The notes: generated from the sequence alone by a model not told the origin. Counted from the stretch's first letter, positions 1 through 8,815 are shown. The stretch is DNA of 64,000 bases from Planomonospora sp. ID67723 (GCF_015711605.1 NZ_JABTEZ010000001.1:2384001-2448000), one strand, 5' to 3'. Numbers and translations are program-made.

Positions 1-1097
1 CGCCGGTGCGAGGTGAGCGTGCTCCAGGGGCCGGCGAGCGTCACCGCGACGTCGGGCAGGGTCGAGGCCAGAACGCCGTCCACCGTCGCGCGGACGTCCT
101 CGTAGCGGGCGCCGGCGGCGTTCACCACCACGTCCACGTACGGCACCAGCCTGCGGCGGCTGGGATGGGTCCGCAGCCAGCGCAGCTCGGGGACCCGTTC
201 GGCCAGCAGCGGCCAGTTGTGCCGCTTGACCTCCGCCTCGCGGGTGCCGACGGTGTGCAGCCCCAGGTGGCGGCTGCGCGCCCGGGCCTCGGGGACGAAC
301 ACCGCGCCCCTCTGGGAGAGCCGGTAGCCGAGTTCGGTGTCCTCGCCCAGGACCAGGGAGGTGTCCATCCCCCCGGCCGCCCGCAGCAGCCGGGCGGTGA
401 CCGAGGCGGTGGCCCCGCAGTGCACGTTGTAGGCGTCGATCGGGCAGTCGCGCAGGTCGTCGGTGCGGGCGAGGAACTCCTCGACCCAGCCGTGCGGCTC
501 GGTGGCGTTCTGGTCGAGGAGCTTCTCCGCCCAGTCGCCCGCGACCGCCTCGTGGACCTCCCGGGGCGAGGGCAGGCCCGCGGCCAGGTCGACGAACTTC
601 AGCGAGCCGAGCACCACGAGGTAGTCGGCGAGGTGGTGCCAGCGCAGCTGGGCCTCGACGTGCTCGCGGAAGGGCACCATGTCGGCGTCGAGCCAGTGGA
701 TCACCTCGCCTCCGGCCGCGTCGGCGCCGGTCTGGCAGGCCCACGCGCGGCCCCAGCCGCCCGGGCGGCTGGGGATGATCCGGGTGTTCTCCGGACGGAT
801 CTCGCCCAGCCGCAGGGCGGGCCCGCCGCCGTCGTCCACGACGATCACCTCGGTCAGGTGCGCCGGGTAGCTCTGCCCGGCGAGCGCCGCGAGTGTGAGG
901 TCGAGGGTCTCCTGACAGCGGTAGGCGGGGATGACGACGCTGACGGTACGGCTCGGCGTCCAGCACCCGAGCTCGGGGGGCGTGAGCGAGCCGTGGTCGT
1001 TGAGCCGGACGCGCGGCTGGCCGCCGGCGGCCGGGAGCCGCCCCGCGGCGGGGAGTCCCGGTCCGGGCGGTCCCGTCAGGGGAGGCCGTTCCGTCAT
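1..1097 (-). CDS. GT2 glycosyltransferase, type A (3' end outside window)
   Basis: Translating the minus strand from the ATG at 1097 gives an open frame running off the left edge, so only about 365 N-terminal residues are visible. A proline/glycine-rich tail of about 35 residues precedes a GT2 fold: VSVVIPAY at 52-59, a VIVVDDG strand at 84-90, the WLDADM metal/nucleotide site with D137 and D139, and a later GEDTELGYRL acid motif. A second region with VPYVDVVV and PDVAVTL follows, as in the paralogues at 4977-6614 and 8869-10434. The start overlaps the stop of the upstream type B gene (ATGA), so the two are translationally coupled. A sugar transferase acting on a surface polymer is the inferred role; donor and acceptor are unknown. 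Confidence 0.85.
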   Translation of the reverse strand, partial: MTERPPLTGPPGPGLPAAGRLPAAGGQPRVRLNDHGSLTPPELGCWTPSRTVSVVIPAYRCQETLDLTLAALAGQSYPAHLTEVIVVDDGGGPALRLGEIRPENTRIIPSRPGGWGRAWACQTGADAAGGEVIHWLDADMVPFREHVEAQLRWHHLADYLVVLGSLKFVDLAAGLPSPREVHEAVAGDWAEKLLDQNATEPHGWVEEFLARTDDLRDCPIDAYNVHCGATASVTARLLRAAGGMDTSLVLGEDTELGYRLSQRGAVFVPEARARSRHLGLHTVGTREAEVKRHNWPLLAERVPELRWLRTHPSRRRLVPYVDVVVNAAGARYEDVRATVDGVLASTLPDVAVTLAGPWSTLTSHR

Positions 1098-3043
1098 CGG
1101 GGGCCGTCCGGTTCCATCAGCCGGCCGGGGTGGAAGCCCCGCCACTGCCGGACCGTCTTCCGGTCGAGGAAGTTGCCGATCGGGGCCTTCCAGGTGTGCC
1201 CGGAGGACGGCTGGCGGCGCAGGATGTAGCCGAGCCCGTGGCCCTGGTAGATCCGCCCGCCGGCCTGCTGGACGGCCTGCAGCAGTTGCCCGTCCTCGGT
1301 GAGACCGATGGGCCGGAAGCCCCCGACGTCCTCGAAGACGTTCCTGGGCATGAACAGGGTGCCGCCCGCGACGAAGTTCTGCCAGGTCTCGGTGTTCCAG
1401 TGGCGTTGCACGGTCGTGTCGATCTGCTCCAGGTAGACGAACTCGGCCGGGGTCCCGGTCAGGTCGGCGCCGGTGTACAGGAGGGCGAGGTGCTGGTCGG
1501 CCAGGTGGTCGGGGCCGTACCAGTCGTCGTCGTCCATCTTGGTGAGGAACGCCCCCGAGGCCCGGGCGGCCGCCTCGTTGAGCACCGTGCCGAACGGCAG
1601 GCCCGCGTCGGCCTCGTACACGGTCACCGGGTGGGGGAAGGCGGCGACGGCCTCGGCGACGCCGGGGGCGGAGGCGGAGATGCCGTGCAGGGACAGCACC
1701 AGCTCCAGGTCGACGCCGCGCTGCCGGGCGACCTGGGACAGGGCGAAGGGCACCATGTCCGGCCGGCGGGTGGCCAGCAGCACCGAGACCGAGGGCGCGG
1801 CGGGGCGGGGGAGGCCGGCCTCGGCGGCGAGCTGCTCCCACCGGGCCCGGCTGCCGTGCGTGCGCAACGCGCAGCGGCGCAGCTCGACGCTGTGCTCCTG
1901 CCGGTGGAGGTCGTCGGCCAGTCGCTCGGGGGTCGCGCTTCCGAGCAGTTCGGCGAGCCGCCCGCCGAGCAGGGGAGCCGCCCAGGTGGGCACGCCCGGG
2001 CCGGTCAGCGGGACTCCGGCGGCGGCGAGGCCGGTGATGACGCGGGCGGCGGCGACGGGGCCGGTGTGGGCGGGACGCCAGTCGACGGAGATCCCGCGCA
2101 GCGGGCGGAGCCGGGCGACGTCGTCATCGGTGACGCAGCCGGACGCGGCGAAGGCGACCAGGCCGACGCCGTCGAGCACGACGTGCCAGCGGCCGGACTC
2201 CTGGGTGAGGCGCGCGATCCCGAGCTCCGGCGCGGCGGAGAAGCCGGCCGGGTTCACCGAGCGCTCGTCCACCGGCGGCACCGCCGACGGGCCCGACAGG
2301 TCGAGGCCCGCGCCGAGATCGCGGCCGCCCGGCCGGCCGAACCTGGCCCAGTCGGTCATGCCGGGTCCGGGCCGCTCGGCGGCGGTCACCTCCGGGTCGG
2401 ACCATTCGCCGGTCCCGTCACCGACGGTCCGCAGCGCGAGATCGCAGCCCGGGGCGGCGGGCCGGGCGGGCACCGGACCGGTCACGTCCGCCAGCGTGGC
2501 GTTGGGGTCGGCCGGGCGCCAGTGCGCGACCCCGCTCCCGGCGAGGGCGGCGACCGGCTGGGGCATCGTGTCCGGGCGGCCCGGGGTGAAGGCGCGGGCC
2601 GCGGTGAGCAGGACCTGCCCGGCCTGCATGTGGCCGGAGAACCGGGCGTCCACCGACCAGGAGCGCTCGCCGACGCGGGTGACCCGCCAATCTTGGACGG
2701 TGCGCCAGTTGACGTGGGCGGAGGCCGCGGCGAGCGGCGCGTGGCGCAGGTGCGGCGTGCGGGCCACCATGACGGTGGTGCGCAGGGCCTTGGGCAGCAG
2801 CGCGTGCAGGGTGACCGCCCGGCGCAGGTCCGTGAGCGTGCGCGCGAGCACGGCGACCCGGGCGACGGGGGACCCTCCGAGGGGCGCGCCGACCGGGACG
2901 GTGTCGAGGTCCACGATCGTGACCTCCGGGCGGCCCGCGGCCCGGGCGCAGGGGGCCTCGTCGAACCCCACGTGGCACAGGAGCAGTGCGCCGGGGTCCT
3001 TCAGGAGGGAGGAGACCAGCCGGTCGGTCGTCTGGTCACCCAT
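1094..3043 (-). CDS. GT2 glycosyltransferase, type B, long form
   Basis: The protein is 649 residues from the ATG at 3043; earlier in-frame codons lie inside the upstream gene. The C-terminal third is a GT2 domain: VSVLLATRRP, then a KMDDDDWYGP acid cluster around residues 503-506, then GGTLFMP and a GGF segment. Before it, roughly residues 290-420, lies an accessory domain ending in RQEHSVELRR that is also present in the type B paralogue at 3841-4980. The first about 250 residues have no counterpart there and I do not recognise them. The ATG lies inside the last codons of the membrane gene upstream (8-nt overlap), and its own stop overlaps the next glycosyltransferase. Glycosyl transfer is well supported; the substrate is not known. 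Confidence 0.85.
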   Translation of the reverse strand: MGDQTTDRLVSSLLKDPGALLLCHVGFDEAPCARAAGRPEVTIVDLDTVPVGAPLGGSPVARVAVLARTLTDLRRAVTLHALLPKALRTTVMVARTPHLRHAPLAAASAHVNWRTVQDWRVTRVGERSWSVDARFSGHMQAGQVLLTAARAFTPGRPDTMPQPVAALAGSGVAHWRPADPNATLADVTGPVPARPAAPGCDLALRTVGDGTGEWSDPEVTAAERPGPGMTDWARFGRPGGRDLGAGLDLSGPSAVPPVDERSVNPAGFSAAPELGIARLTQESGRWHVVLDGVGLVAFAASGCVTDDDVARLRPLRGISVDWRPAHTGPVAAARVITGLAAAGVPLTGPGVPTWAAPLLGGRLAELLGSATPERLADDLHRQEHSVELRRCALRTHGSRARWEQLAAEAGLPRPAAPSVSVLLATRRPDMVPFALSQVARQRGVDLELVLSLHGISASAPGVAEAVAAFPHPVTVYEADAGLPFGTVLNEAAARASGAFLTKMDDDDWYGPDHLADQHLALLYTGADLTGTPAEFVYLEQIDTTVQRHWNTETWQNFVAGGTLFMPRNVFEDVGGFRPIGLTEDGQLLQAVQQAGGRIYQGHGLGYILRRQPSSGHTWKAPIGNFLDRKTVRQWRGFHPGRLMEPDGPR

Positions 3044-3581
3044 GCCGCCCCCCGCGGACGCCGGGGTCCTCGTCCGGTCCGGGGTCGAGCTCGCGGGAGA
3101 GCCGGTAGATCGCCGGGGCGACGCGCTCGCGAAGCTCGGAACCGATCTCCAGGAGCAGGCCGGCATGGGCGGAGCTGCGGCTCATCGCCTCGATCCGGTC
3201 CTCGCCGAGCGCGCCCAGGATGCTGGTGGCGCTCGTGGCGGTGCGGGTCTCCACCTGGCGTACGGACGTGTCCAGCCGGTCGACGGCCGCGGTCAGCCGG
3301 GCCAGGTCGGAGCGGAGCCCCCTGATGTCGGCGCGCGCGGGCTCGAATCGCTGGTTCAGGGCCACGACCTTGCGGTCCAGGCGGAGGACCTTGCCGTCGG
3401 CCCGCCGGACGGCCAGCAGGTTCATGCCCAGCAGGCCGAGCGCGGCGAAGGCCAGGGCGAGCTGAACCGCGGTGGCGGCGTCCAGGGCGCCGGTGAGGAC
3501 CAGCGCGAGGAGAGCCGAGCCTCCGGCGGCCCCCAGAGCCGCGATCATCACGCCAAGACGACGAGGCGTCATAGAACGCAT
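3036..3581 (-). CDS. Small membrane protein with coiled-coil domain
   Basis: The product is 181 residues from the ATG at 3581, which has an AAAGG ribosome site seven bases upstream; a longer frame reaching 3752 has no such site. Two hydrophobic helices (about residues 9-30 and 34-54) form a hairpin. A positively charged stretch and a long heptad-like region (about 60-130) with many L, V and R residues follow. It is the first gene of the leftward glycosyltransferase cassette and overlaps the next start by 8 nt, so it is probably made with those enzymes. It may anchor or oligomerise them at the membrane, but that is inference; I recognise no family. Confidence 0.7.
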   Translation of the reverse strand: MRSMTPRRLGVMIAALGAAGGSALLALVLTGALDAATAVQLALAFAALGLLGMNLLAVRRADGKVLRLDRKVVALNQRFEPARADIRGLRSDLARLTAAVDRLDTSVRQVETRTATSATSILGALGEDRIEAMSRSSAHAGLLLEIGSELRERVAPAIYRLSRELDPGPDEDPGVRGGRHG

Positions 3582-3840
3582 GAACGGACCTTTCGGGACG
3601 GGGGAGGCGGCGGGACCCCGGACCGCGGGGCGCGGCCGACAGGGTGAGACTTGCGTGATTTTAGTCGAGTGAAGTGGCTTCAGGGATGTTTTGTCCTTGA
3701 AGGAACCTGGAGAAGTGCTGTGAAATAGGTAAAGAAGGGTCTGGTGGATCATGGCATTGGGTGATTCTGGGCTTAGCTAAAGTTGGCGCTCGTACAGTGA
3801 CGAATCCGCGCGAGACGCCGCGTAGTCAGGAACCATCCCC
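3582..3840. promoter_or_regulatory. Divergent promoter region between two glycosyltransferase cassettes
   Basis: This 259-base spacer is clearly less GC-rich than its flanks, mainly between 3650 and 3790. It must drive the leftward cassette (from 3581) and the rightward one (from 3841). Candidate elements are a TAAAAT -10 on the minus strand at 3658-3663, without a good -35, and on the plus strand ATGGCA (3751-3756), 17 bases, TAGCTA (3774-3779). The TTAGCTAA palindrome overlaps the latter. I see no coding potential here. Confidence 0.4.
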
Positions 3841-4980
3841 ATGGCAGCTGTCATCGGCCTCGGCTCGCACGAGGCCGGTCCGAGCCCCCAGGGCTTCGTG
3901 CGGACCCCGTCGGCCGGGACCGCCGACCTGCGCTGGACGGACGGCCGGTGGGCGGTTCTCCCGGAGGTTCCCGCGGGAGAGCTGCGCTCGCTGCGCGGCC
4001 TGCGCGTGCGCTGGCCCGAGGACGCGGAGCAGGGGGCGCGGTCCCTCCCCGGGCTGCTCGACCTCGCCGCGGCCGGCGTGCCGCTGCACGCGGAGGAGGT
4101 CCCCTCCTGGGCCGTGCGGGCCGATCCCGTGCTCGCGGAGCTCCTCGCCGACGGCGGCTGGCTCGCCGAGACCTCGCAGGCCACACCGCGCTGCACGGCG
4201 GACCTGCGGCGCGAGGAGCACAGCGTTCGGCTGCGCCGCCACGGCCTCGCCCACCGGAGGCGGGCGGGGGGCGATCGGACGGGCACGCCGAAGGTCAGCG
4301 TCGTGATGTCCAGCATGCGCCCGCATCTGCTGGAGACCGCGCTCGCCCAGATCGCCCGGCAGCGCGGGGTGGAGACCGAAGTCCTGCTGGGCCTGCACGG
4401 CGTCCCCGCCGGCCACGAGGCGGTACGGCGGGCGCTCGGGAGCTGCCCCCTCCCCGTCACCGTGGTCGAGGCCGGCGCCGCGACGCCGTTCGGGGAGGTG
4501 CTCAACCTGGCCGCCGCCCTGGCGTCCGGCGACTACGTCGCCAAGTGGGACGACGACGACTGGTACGGTCCCGAGCACCTGTCCGACCTCCTGCTCGCCC
4601 GCTCCTACTCCGGGGCGGACATCGTGGGGACCGCGGCCGAGTTCTTCTACCTGGAGCCCCTGGACGTCACGGTCCGGCGCACCGACTACACCAGCGAGGT
4701 CTGGTCCGACCACGTGGCGGGGGGCACGATCCTGCTGGACCGGGAGCGGTTCCGCCGGAGCGGGGGCTTCCCCGCCCTGTCCGCAGGGGTGGACGCGGCC
4801 TTCCTGAAGGCGGCCGGCTCCGCCGGGGCACGCATCTACCGCACCCACGGCCTGGGGTACGTGCTGCGCCGCTCGGCGGGCGCCGAGCACACCTGGAGGC
4901 TCCCCCTCGCCCACTTCCTGCGCGTCGCGTCGAACCAGTGGCGGGGATTCCGCCCCAGCCTGATTCTGGAAATGTCATGA
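3841..4980 (+). CDS. GT2 glycosyltransferase, type B, short form
   Basis: The protein has 379 residues from an ATG with AGGAA eight bases upstream. Residues about 1-145 match the accessory domain of the type B gene at 1094-3043 (shared GRW, AAGVPL, and REEHSVRLRR near 123-132). The GT2 domain follows: VSVVMSSMRP, the acid cluster D237-D240 in KWDDDDWYGP, GGTILLD, and THGLGYVLRR near the end. It lacks the long N-terminal extension of its paralogue. Its stop overlaps the ATG of the type A gene downstream (ATGA), the same junction as in the mirror-image cassette. It is probably a glycan-extending enzyme; donor and acceptor cannot be read from the sequence. Confidence 0.87.
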   Translation: MAAVIGLGSHEAGPSPQGFVRTPSAGTADLRWTDGRWAVLPEVPAGELRSLRGLRVRWPEDAEQGARSLPGLLDLAAAGVPLHAEEVPSWAVRADPVLAELLADGGWLAETSQATPRCTADLRREEHSVRLRRHGLAHRRRAGGDRTGTPKVSVVMSSMRPHLLETALAQIARQRGVETEVLLGLHGVPAGHEAVRRALGSCPLPVTVVEAGAATPFGEVLNLAAALASGDYVAKWDDDDWYGPEHLSDLLLARSYSGADIVGTAAEFFYLEPLDVTVRRTDYTSEVWSDHVAGGTILLDRERFRRSGGFPALSAGVDAAFLKAAGSAGARIYRTHGLGYVLRRSAGAEHTWRLPLAHFLRVASNQWRGFRPSLILEMS

Positions 4981-6614
4981 CAGCACGCATCGTGGGCAAC
5001 GACTACCGCAGCCTCACCCCGCCCGAGCTGGGGGCCTGGACTCCGTCGCTGCGGGTCAGCGTGGTCATCCCCGCCTACGGGGACCAGGACAAACTCGACC
5101 TGGCGCTCGCCGGGCTGGCCGGGCAGAGCTACCCGGCCGAGCTCACCGAGGTCATCGTGGTGGACAACGGCAGCGAGCCGCCGCTGCGCCTGCCCGAGCT
5201 CCGCCCGCCCGGCACCCGCCTGGTGACCTGCCCCGTCCCGGGCCGGGCCCACGCCCGCAACGCCGGGCTCCGGGAGGCGGGCGGCGACGTGATCCACTGG
5301 CTGGACTCCGACGTCGTCCTGGACCGCCGTTCGGTCGAGGCCCACATGCGCTGGCACCACGCGGCGCCGTACCTCGTGGTGACCGGATACCTGCGCTTCA
5401 CCCCGGCCGCGCTGCCCGCGCCCGAGGTGGTCGCCGCCGCCGACGACCTGGCCAAGCTCTTCGAGCCCGCCGAGCCGCACGCCTGGCTGGTGGACCTGAT
5501 CGAGCGGACCGACGGCCTCACCGACAACCCGGGCCGCGCGTTCAGCCTCCACGTGGGCGGCGCCACCTCGGTCAACGCCGCCCTGCTGGCCCAGGCGGGG
5601 CCGATGGACACCGATCTCATCCTCGGCCAGGACACCGAGATGGGCTACCGGCTGGCCCAGGCGGGCGCGGTCTTCGTACCCGAGCCGCTGGCCCGCGCCT
5701 TCCACCTCGGCCCGACCATGCGGATGCGCGGCAAGGCCCCGATCGACCGGGTGAGCCACGCGTTCGTCGCCGACCGCATCCCCGCCTACCGCTGGCTCCG
5801 CTCCCACCCGAACCGGAACTGGAAGGTCCCCTACCTGGAAGTGGTCGTCGAGGCCGGGCGCGACCGGGGGCCGGGTTACGACGAGGTCCGGGCCACCGTG
5901 GACGCGGTGCTCGCGGGAACGGTCCCCGACGTCGCGGTGACGATCGTCGGTCCCTGGGACGACGTGCGGGCCGAGGGCCGCGCCCCGCTGCGCAACCCCG
6001 ACCTCGACCTGGTGCTGATCCGGGGCCACTACGCCCACGAGCCCAGGGTGCGGACGGCCTCCGGCGCCCGGGGCGCGGCGCCGTACCGGCTCAGGCTGCC
6101 CGCGGGGTGGGTGCCGGGGGAGGACAGCCTCGCCCGGCTGCTCGACCTGGCCGGGGACGGGGGGTACGGCCTGGTCTCGGTGCTGCTGGCGGAGGGGCCC
6201 GGCAGAGAGGTCGTCGCGGCGAGGCTGGAGCGCACCGCCGCGTTCGCCCGCGCGGCGATCGTGCTGCGGGAGGACGAGGACCTCGACGACGCCGTGGAGG
6301 ACACCTTCGGCACGTTCTGGGTGGACGGCCAGACCTACGGGTTCACGGCCGAGGCCCGCCCGCTCACCGGCCGCCGCAGCGCCTACCGGGCGCGGGCCGA
6401 GGCCGAGGCCGAGGTGGCCCGGCTCACCAAGGAGGTCGAGCGGCTCCGCGGTCAGGTGCTGCGGTGGCGCGAGGAGTCCGGCCGCTGGCGCAAGAGCGCG
6501 GTGGAGCTCAGGCGGGAGGTCGGCGCGCTGCGCAAGGAACTCGCGGCGGCCCGGAAGGTCGTGCAGTACGGGCTGCTCTCCTCCGTGAAGCGGGTCATCA
6601 CCCGTCGCCGGTGA
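4977..6614 (+). CDS. GT2 glycosyltransferase, type A, with C-terminal coiled coil
   Basis: The 545-residue product starts at the ATG overlapping the preceding stop. The GT2 domain comprises VSVVIPAY (27-34), VIVVDNG (59-65), WLDSDVV with D110 and D112, and QDTEMGYRL (218-226), where Q replaces the usual G/E before D. Residues about 280-460 form a second alpha/beta region (VPYLEVVV, VPDVAVTIVGPW, a later G-V-L strand) that resembles a GT2 half without its acid motifs. Residues 470-530 are a strongly charged coiled coil, absent from the 8869-10434 paralogue. It is the second gene of the rightward cassette. Its last 17 bases overlap the convergent methyltransferase gene. Confidence 0.87.
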   Translation: MTARIVGNDYRSLTPPELGAWTPSLRVSVVIPAYGDQDKLDLALAGLAGQSYPAELTEVIVVDNGSEPPLRLPELRPPGTRLVTCPVPGRAHARNAGLREAGGDVIHWLDSDVVLDRRSVEAHMRWHHAAPYLVVTGYLRFTPAALPAPEVVAAADDLAKLFEPAEPHAWLVDLIERTDGLTDNPGRAFSLHVGGATSVNAALLAQAGPMDTDLILGQDTEMGYRLAQAGAVFVPEPLARAFHLGPTMRMRGKAPIDRVSHAFVADRIPAYRWLRSHPNRNWKVPYLEVVVEAGRDRGPGYDEVRATVDAVLAGTVPDVAVTIVGPWDDVRAEGRAPLRNPDLDLVLIRGHYAHEPRVRTASGARGAAPYRLRLPAGWVPGEDSLARLLDLAGDGGYGLVSVLLAEGPGREVVAARLERTAAFARAAIVLREDEDLDDAVEDTFGTFWVDGQTYGFTAEARPLTGRRSAYRARAEAEAEVARLTKEVERLRGQVLRWREESGRWRKSAVELRREVGALRKELAAARKVVQYGLLSSVKRVITRRR

Positions 6615-7395
6615 CCAGGCCGACCCCGCCGAGGAAGTAGTCGCCGACGTTCCGGTAGGGCACCGCGTCGCCGGGCGCGGGACGCCACTCGGGAAGGTTG
6701 ACCATGCCGGGGTCGACCAGCTCGAAGCCGTCGAACAACCGGATGACCTCCCTGCTCGTCCGCGGCACGAAGGGCGAGGACGCCCGGTCGTAGACCTGCG
6801 TGATCCCCTCGGCCGCCTCGGGCCGGGCGTCGATCACGACGTGGGACATGGCCAGGTAGCTGCCGGGCGCCAGGGCCGAGCGGAACTCGGCGATGATGCG
6901 TTCGGGGCCGTGCTCGTCCGGGATGAAGTGCATGATCGCCAGCAGGAGGACCGCCACCGGCCGCCCGAAGTCGATCGCCGCGCGGACGTCCGGATTGTCG
7001 AGGATCTCCTTGGGACGGCGCAGGTCCCCCTCGACGATGGACACCCGCTCGTTCTTGCCCAGGATGGCCCGGCCGTGGACCAGCACCGTGGGGTCGTTGT
7101 CGACGTAGACCACCCGGGCGCCGGGGGCGACCTGGTGGACGTTGTCCTGGGTGGGCAGCCCCGCGCCGATGTCGAGGAACTGGTCGATGCCCTGCTCGGC
7201 GAGGAAGCCGACGGCGCGCTGGAGGAAGGCGCGGTTGGACCGGGCGCTGTGGCGGATCTCCGGGATGACGGCGAGCGCCTTCTCGGCGGCCTCCCGGTCG
7301 GCGGGGAAGTTGTCCTTGCCGCCCAGGAAGTAGTCGTACATTCGCGCGATGTTGGGGATGTGCGTCTGGATGCCGATGGGGGGCTGCTCGGTCAC
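6598..7395 (-). CDS. SAM-dependent methyltransferase, DUF574 family
   Basis: The product is 265 residues from a GTG at 7395 that has GGAG six bases upstream; longer starts up to 7443 are possible but unsupported. The family is recognisable from IARMYDYFLGGKDNFPADRE near the N-terminus and the SAM-binding FLDIGAGLPTQDNVH loop, then VVYVDNDP (acidic ribose-binding strand) and AIMHFIPDE. These enzymes are common and expanded in actinomycetes; substrates are mostly unknown. The neighbouring glycosyltransferases make a glycan or small-molecule target possible but do not prove it. The gene overlaps its convergent neighbour by 17 bases at the 3' end. Confidence 0.88.
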   Translation of the reverse strand: MTEQPPIGIQTHIPNIARMYDYFLGGKDNFPADREAAEKALAVIPEIRHSARSNRAFLQRAVGFLAEQGIDQFLDIGAGLPTQDNVHQVAPGARVVYVDNDPTVLVHGRAILGKNERVSIVEGDLRRPKEILDNPDVRAAIDFGRPVAVLLLAIMHFIPDEHGPERIIAEFRSALAPGSYLAMSHVVIDARPEAAEGITQVYDRASSPFVPRTSREVIRLFDGFELVDPGMVNLPEWRPAPGDAVPYRNVGDYFLGGVGLVTGDG

Positions 7396-7432
7396 GTGCC
7401 GCTCCAATGACAACATTTCTTGAACTGTCGTG

Positions 7433-7438
7433 ATCATA
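7433..7438 (-). promoter_or_regulatory. Probable -10 of the methyltransferase gene
   Basis: On the minus strand this reads TATGAT, one mismatch from the sigma-70-type consensus, preceded by TGGC. It would start transcription about 30 bases ahead of the GTG at 7395. No convincing -35 is visible. Two TTGAAC copies (plus strand) flank it and could be regulator half-sites. Confidence 0.4.
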
Positions 7439-7486
7439 GCCACTTGAACACTGGAGAAGTGACCACCGAGCTGGCAAGATCACGCC

Positions 7487-8815
7487 ATGGCCGCCTCCCC
7501 CCCGCGCCGCGTCCTCGGTCTCGACCTCGCCGACGGCATCGGCCGCGGCAACATGTGGGCCTGTCTGTCCATGGCGTTCGCCGCGACGGCGGTGATCTCC
7601 TTCCTGCCCGCCGCGCAGCCGTACATCCTCAGCGGCGTCCTCGGCGTGGCCAAGGGCGACCAGGGAAAGATCGTGGGTCTGCTCGGGGTCGCGGCCGAGA
7701 TCGCGATGATCGCGAGCCTGGCCTGGTACGGCGCGCTGGCCGACCGGTACGGCAGGCGGCCCGTCGTGCTGGCCGGTTTCGTCCTGTGCGCGCTCGGCGC
7801 CGCGCTGTTCCCCTTCGCCGGGAACACCACCGTGCTCGTCGCGCTGCGGGTGGTCTTCGCCCTCGGCGTCGCCGCGCTGAGCGGCATGCTCTCCACGGTG
7901 GCCATCGACTACGTCCGGGACTCCTCGCGGGGGCGGTCCTACGGCCTGATCGGCCTGTTCAGCGGGCTCGGCGCGATGGTCGCGGTGCTGGCCCTCGTCC
8001 GGCTCCCCAAGATCCTGGAGGACGGGGGGACGGCCCCCGTCACCGCGGCCCGGCTCTCGTTCCTGATCATCGCGGCGGTCGTCCTGGCAGTCGGCGTCCT
8101 GATGTGGTTCACCCTCTCGAAGCGGCGGGTGAGCGCCGCCGCCGAGCGCGTCCGGCTGGTCCGGCTGGTCCGGGAGGGCCTCGCGCTGGCCCGCGACCCC
8201 GGGGTCGCCCTGTCGTACGCCGCGGGGTTCGTGGCCCGCGCCGACCTGGCCGTCGTCGCGGGGTTCATGTCCCTGTGGGTGGCCGACCACGCCCGCACCG
8301 AGGGCGGACTGTCCGGCGCCGAGGCGCTGGCCAGGGCCGGGGCCGTGGTCGGGATCGCGCAGACCACGGCCATGCTCGCCGCCCCCCTGTTCGGCTGGCT
8401 CGGCGACCGGATGCGCCGCCAGGACGTGGTCATCCTCGCCCAGGCCCTCGCCGCCGCGGCGTACCTGTCCACACTCCTGGTCTCCGACCCGCTCGGTTCC
8501 GGGATGATGGTCACGGCCGTGCTCGTGGGCCTGGGCGAGATCGCGGTGATCACCACCGCCGGGCCGCTCCTGGCCCAGCAGGCCCCCGCCTCCGTACGGG
8601 GCTCCGCCTACGGCGTGCAGACCCTCTGCGGAGCGGTCGGCATCCTCACCGTCTCCGGCCTCGGCGGCTACCTCTACGACGCCTGGCGGCCCGCCGCGCC
8701 GTTCGTGGTCGCGGGCGTCGCGGGCCTGCTCGTCGTGGCGTTCGGGCTCGCGGTACGGCACCGCGTCGCGCCCCTGTCCGAGCAGGACGACACGCCCGTC
8801 ACCGCTCCGGCGTGA
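7487..8815 (+). CDS. MFS transporter
   Basis: The product is 442 residues with about twelve hydrophobic helices. The major-facilitator loop motif ADRYGRRPV sits between helices 2 and 3 (near residue 84), and a related GWLGDRMRRQD loop between helices 8 and 9 marks the second half. It is probably a proton-driven exporter in the cytoplasmic membrane. Substrate is not readable. It is divergent from the methyltransferase gene 91 bases away and convergent with a glycosyltransferase gene. The ribosome site ahead of the ATG is weak. No frameshift or truncation is seen, and the length is normal for a 12-helix permease. Confidence 0.88.
   Translation: MAASPPRRVLGLDLADGIGRGNMWACLSMAFAATAVISFLPAAQPYILSGVLGVAKGDQGKIVGLLGVAAEIAMIASLAWYGALADRYGRRPVVLAGFVLCALGAALFPFAGNTTVLVALRVVFALGVAALSGMLSTVAIDYVRDSSRGRSYGLIGLFSGLGAMVAVLALVRLPKILEDGGTAPVTAARLSFLIIAAVVLAVGVLMWFTLSKRRVSAAAERVRLVRLVREGLALARDPGVALSYAAGFVARADLAVVAGFMSLWVADHARTEGGLSGAEALARAGAVVGIAQTTAMLAAPLFGWLGDRMRRQDVVILAQALAAAAYLSTLLVSDPLGSGMMVTAVLVGLGEIAVITTAGPLLAQQAPASVRGSAYGVQTLCGAVGILTVSGLGGYLYDAWRPAAPFVVAGVAGLLVVAFGLAVRHRVAPLSEQDDTPVTAPA

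Noticed and set aside
6-3647. Long plus-strand open frames opposite the leftward glycosyltransferase genes
   Set aside because: They are mirror frames of GC-rich genes: composition is G/R/P/A-biased, with no recognisable domain or ribosome site. The minus-strand products have clear GT2 motifs.
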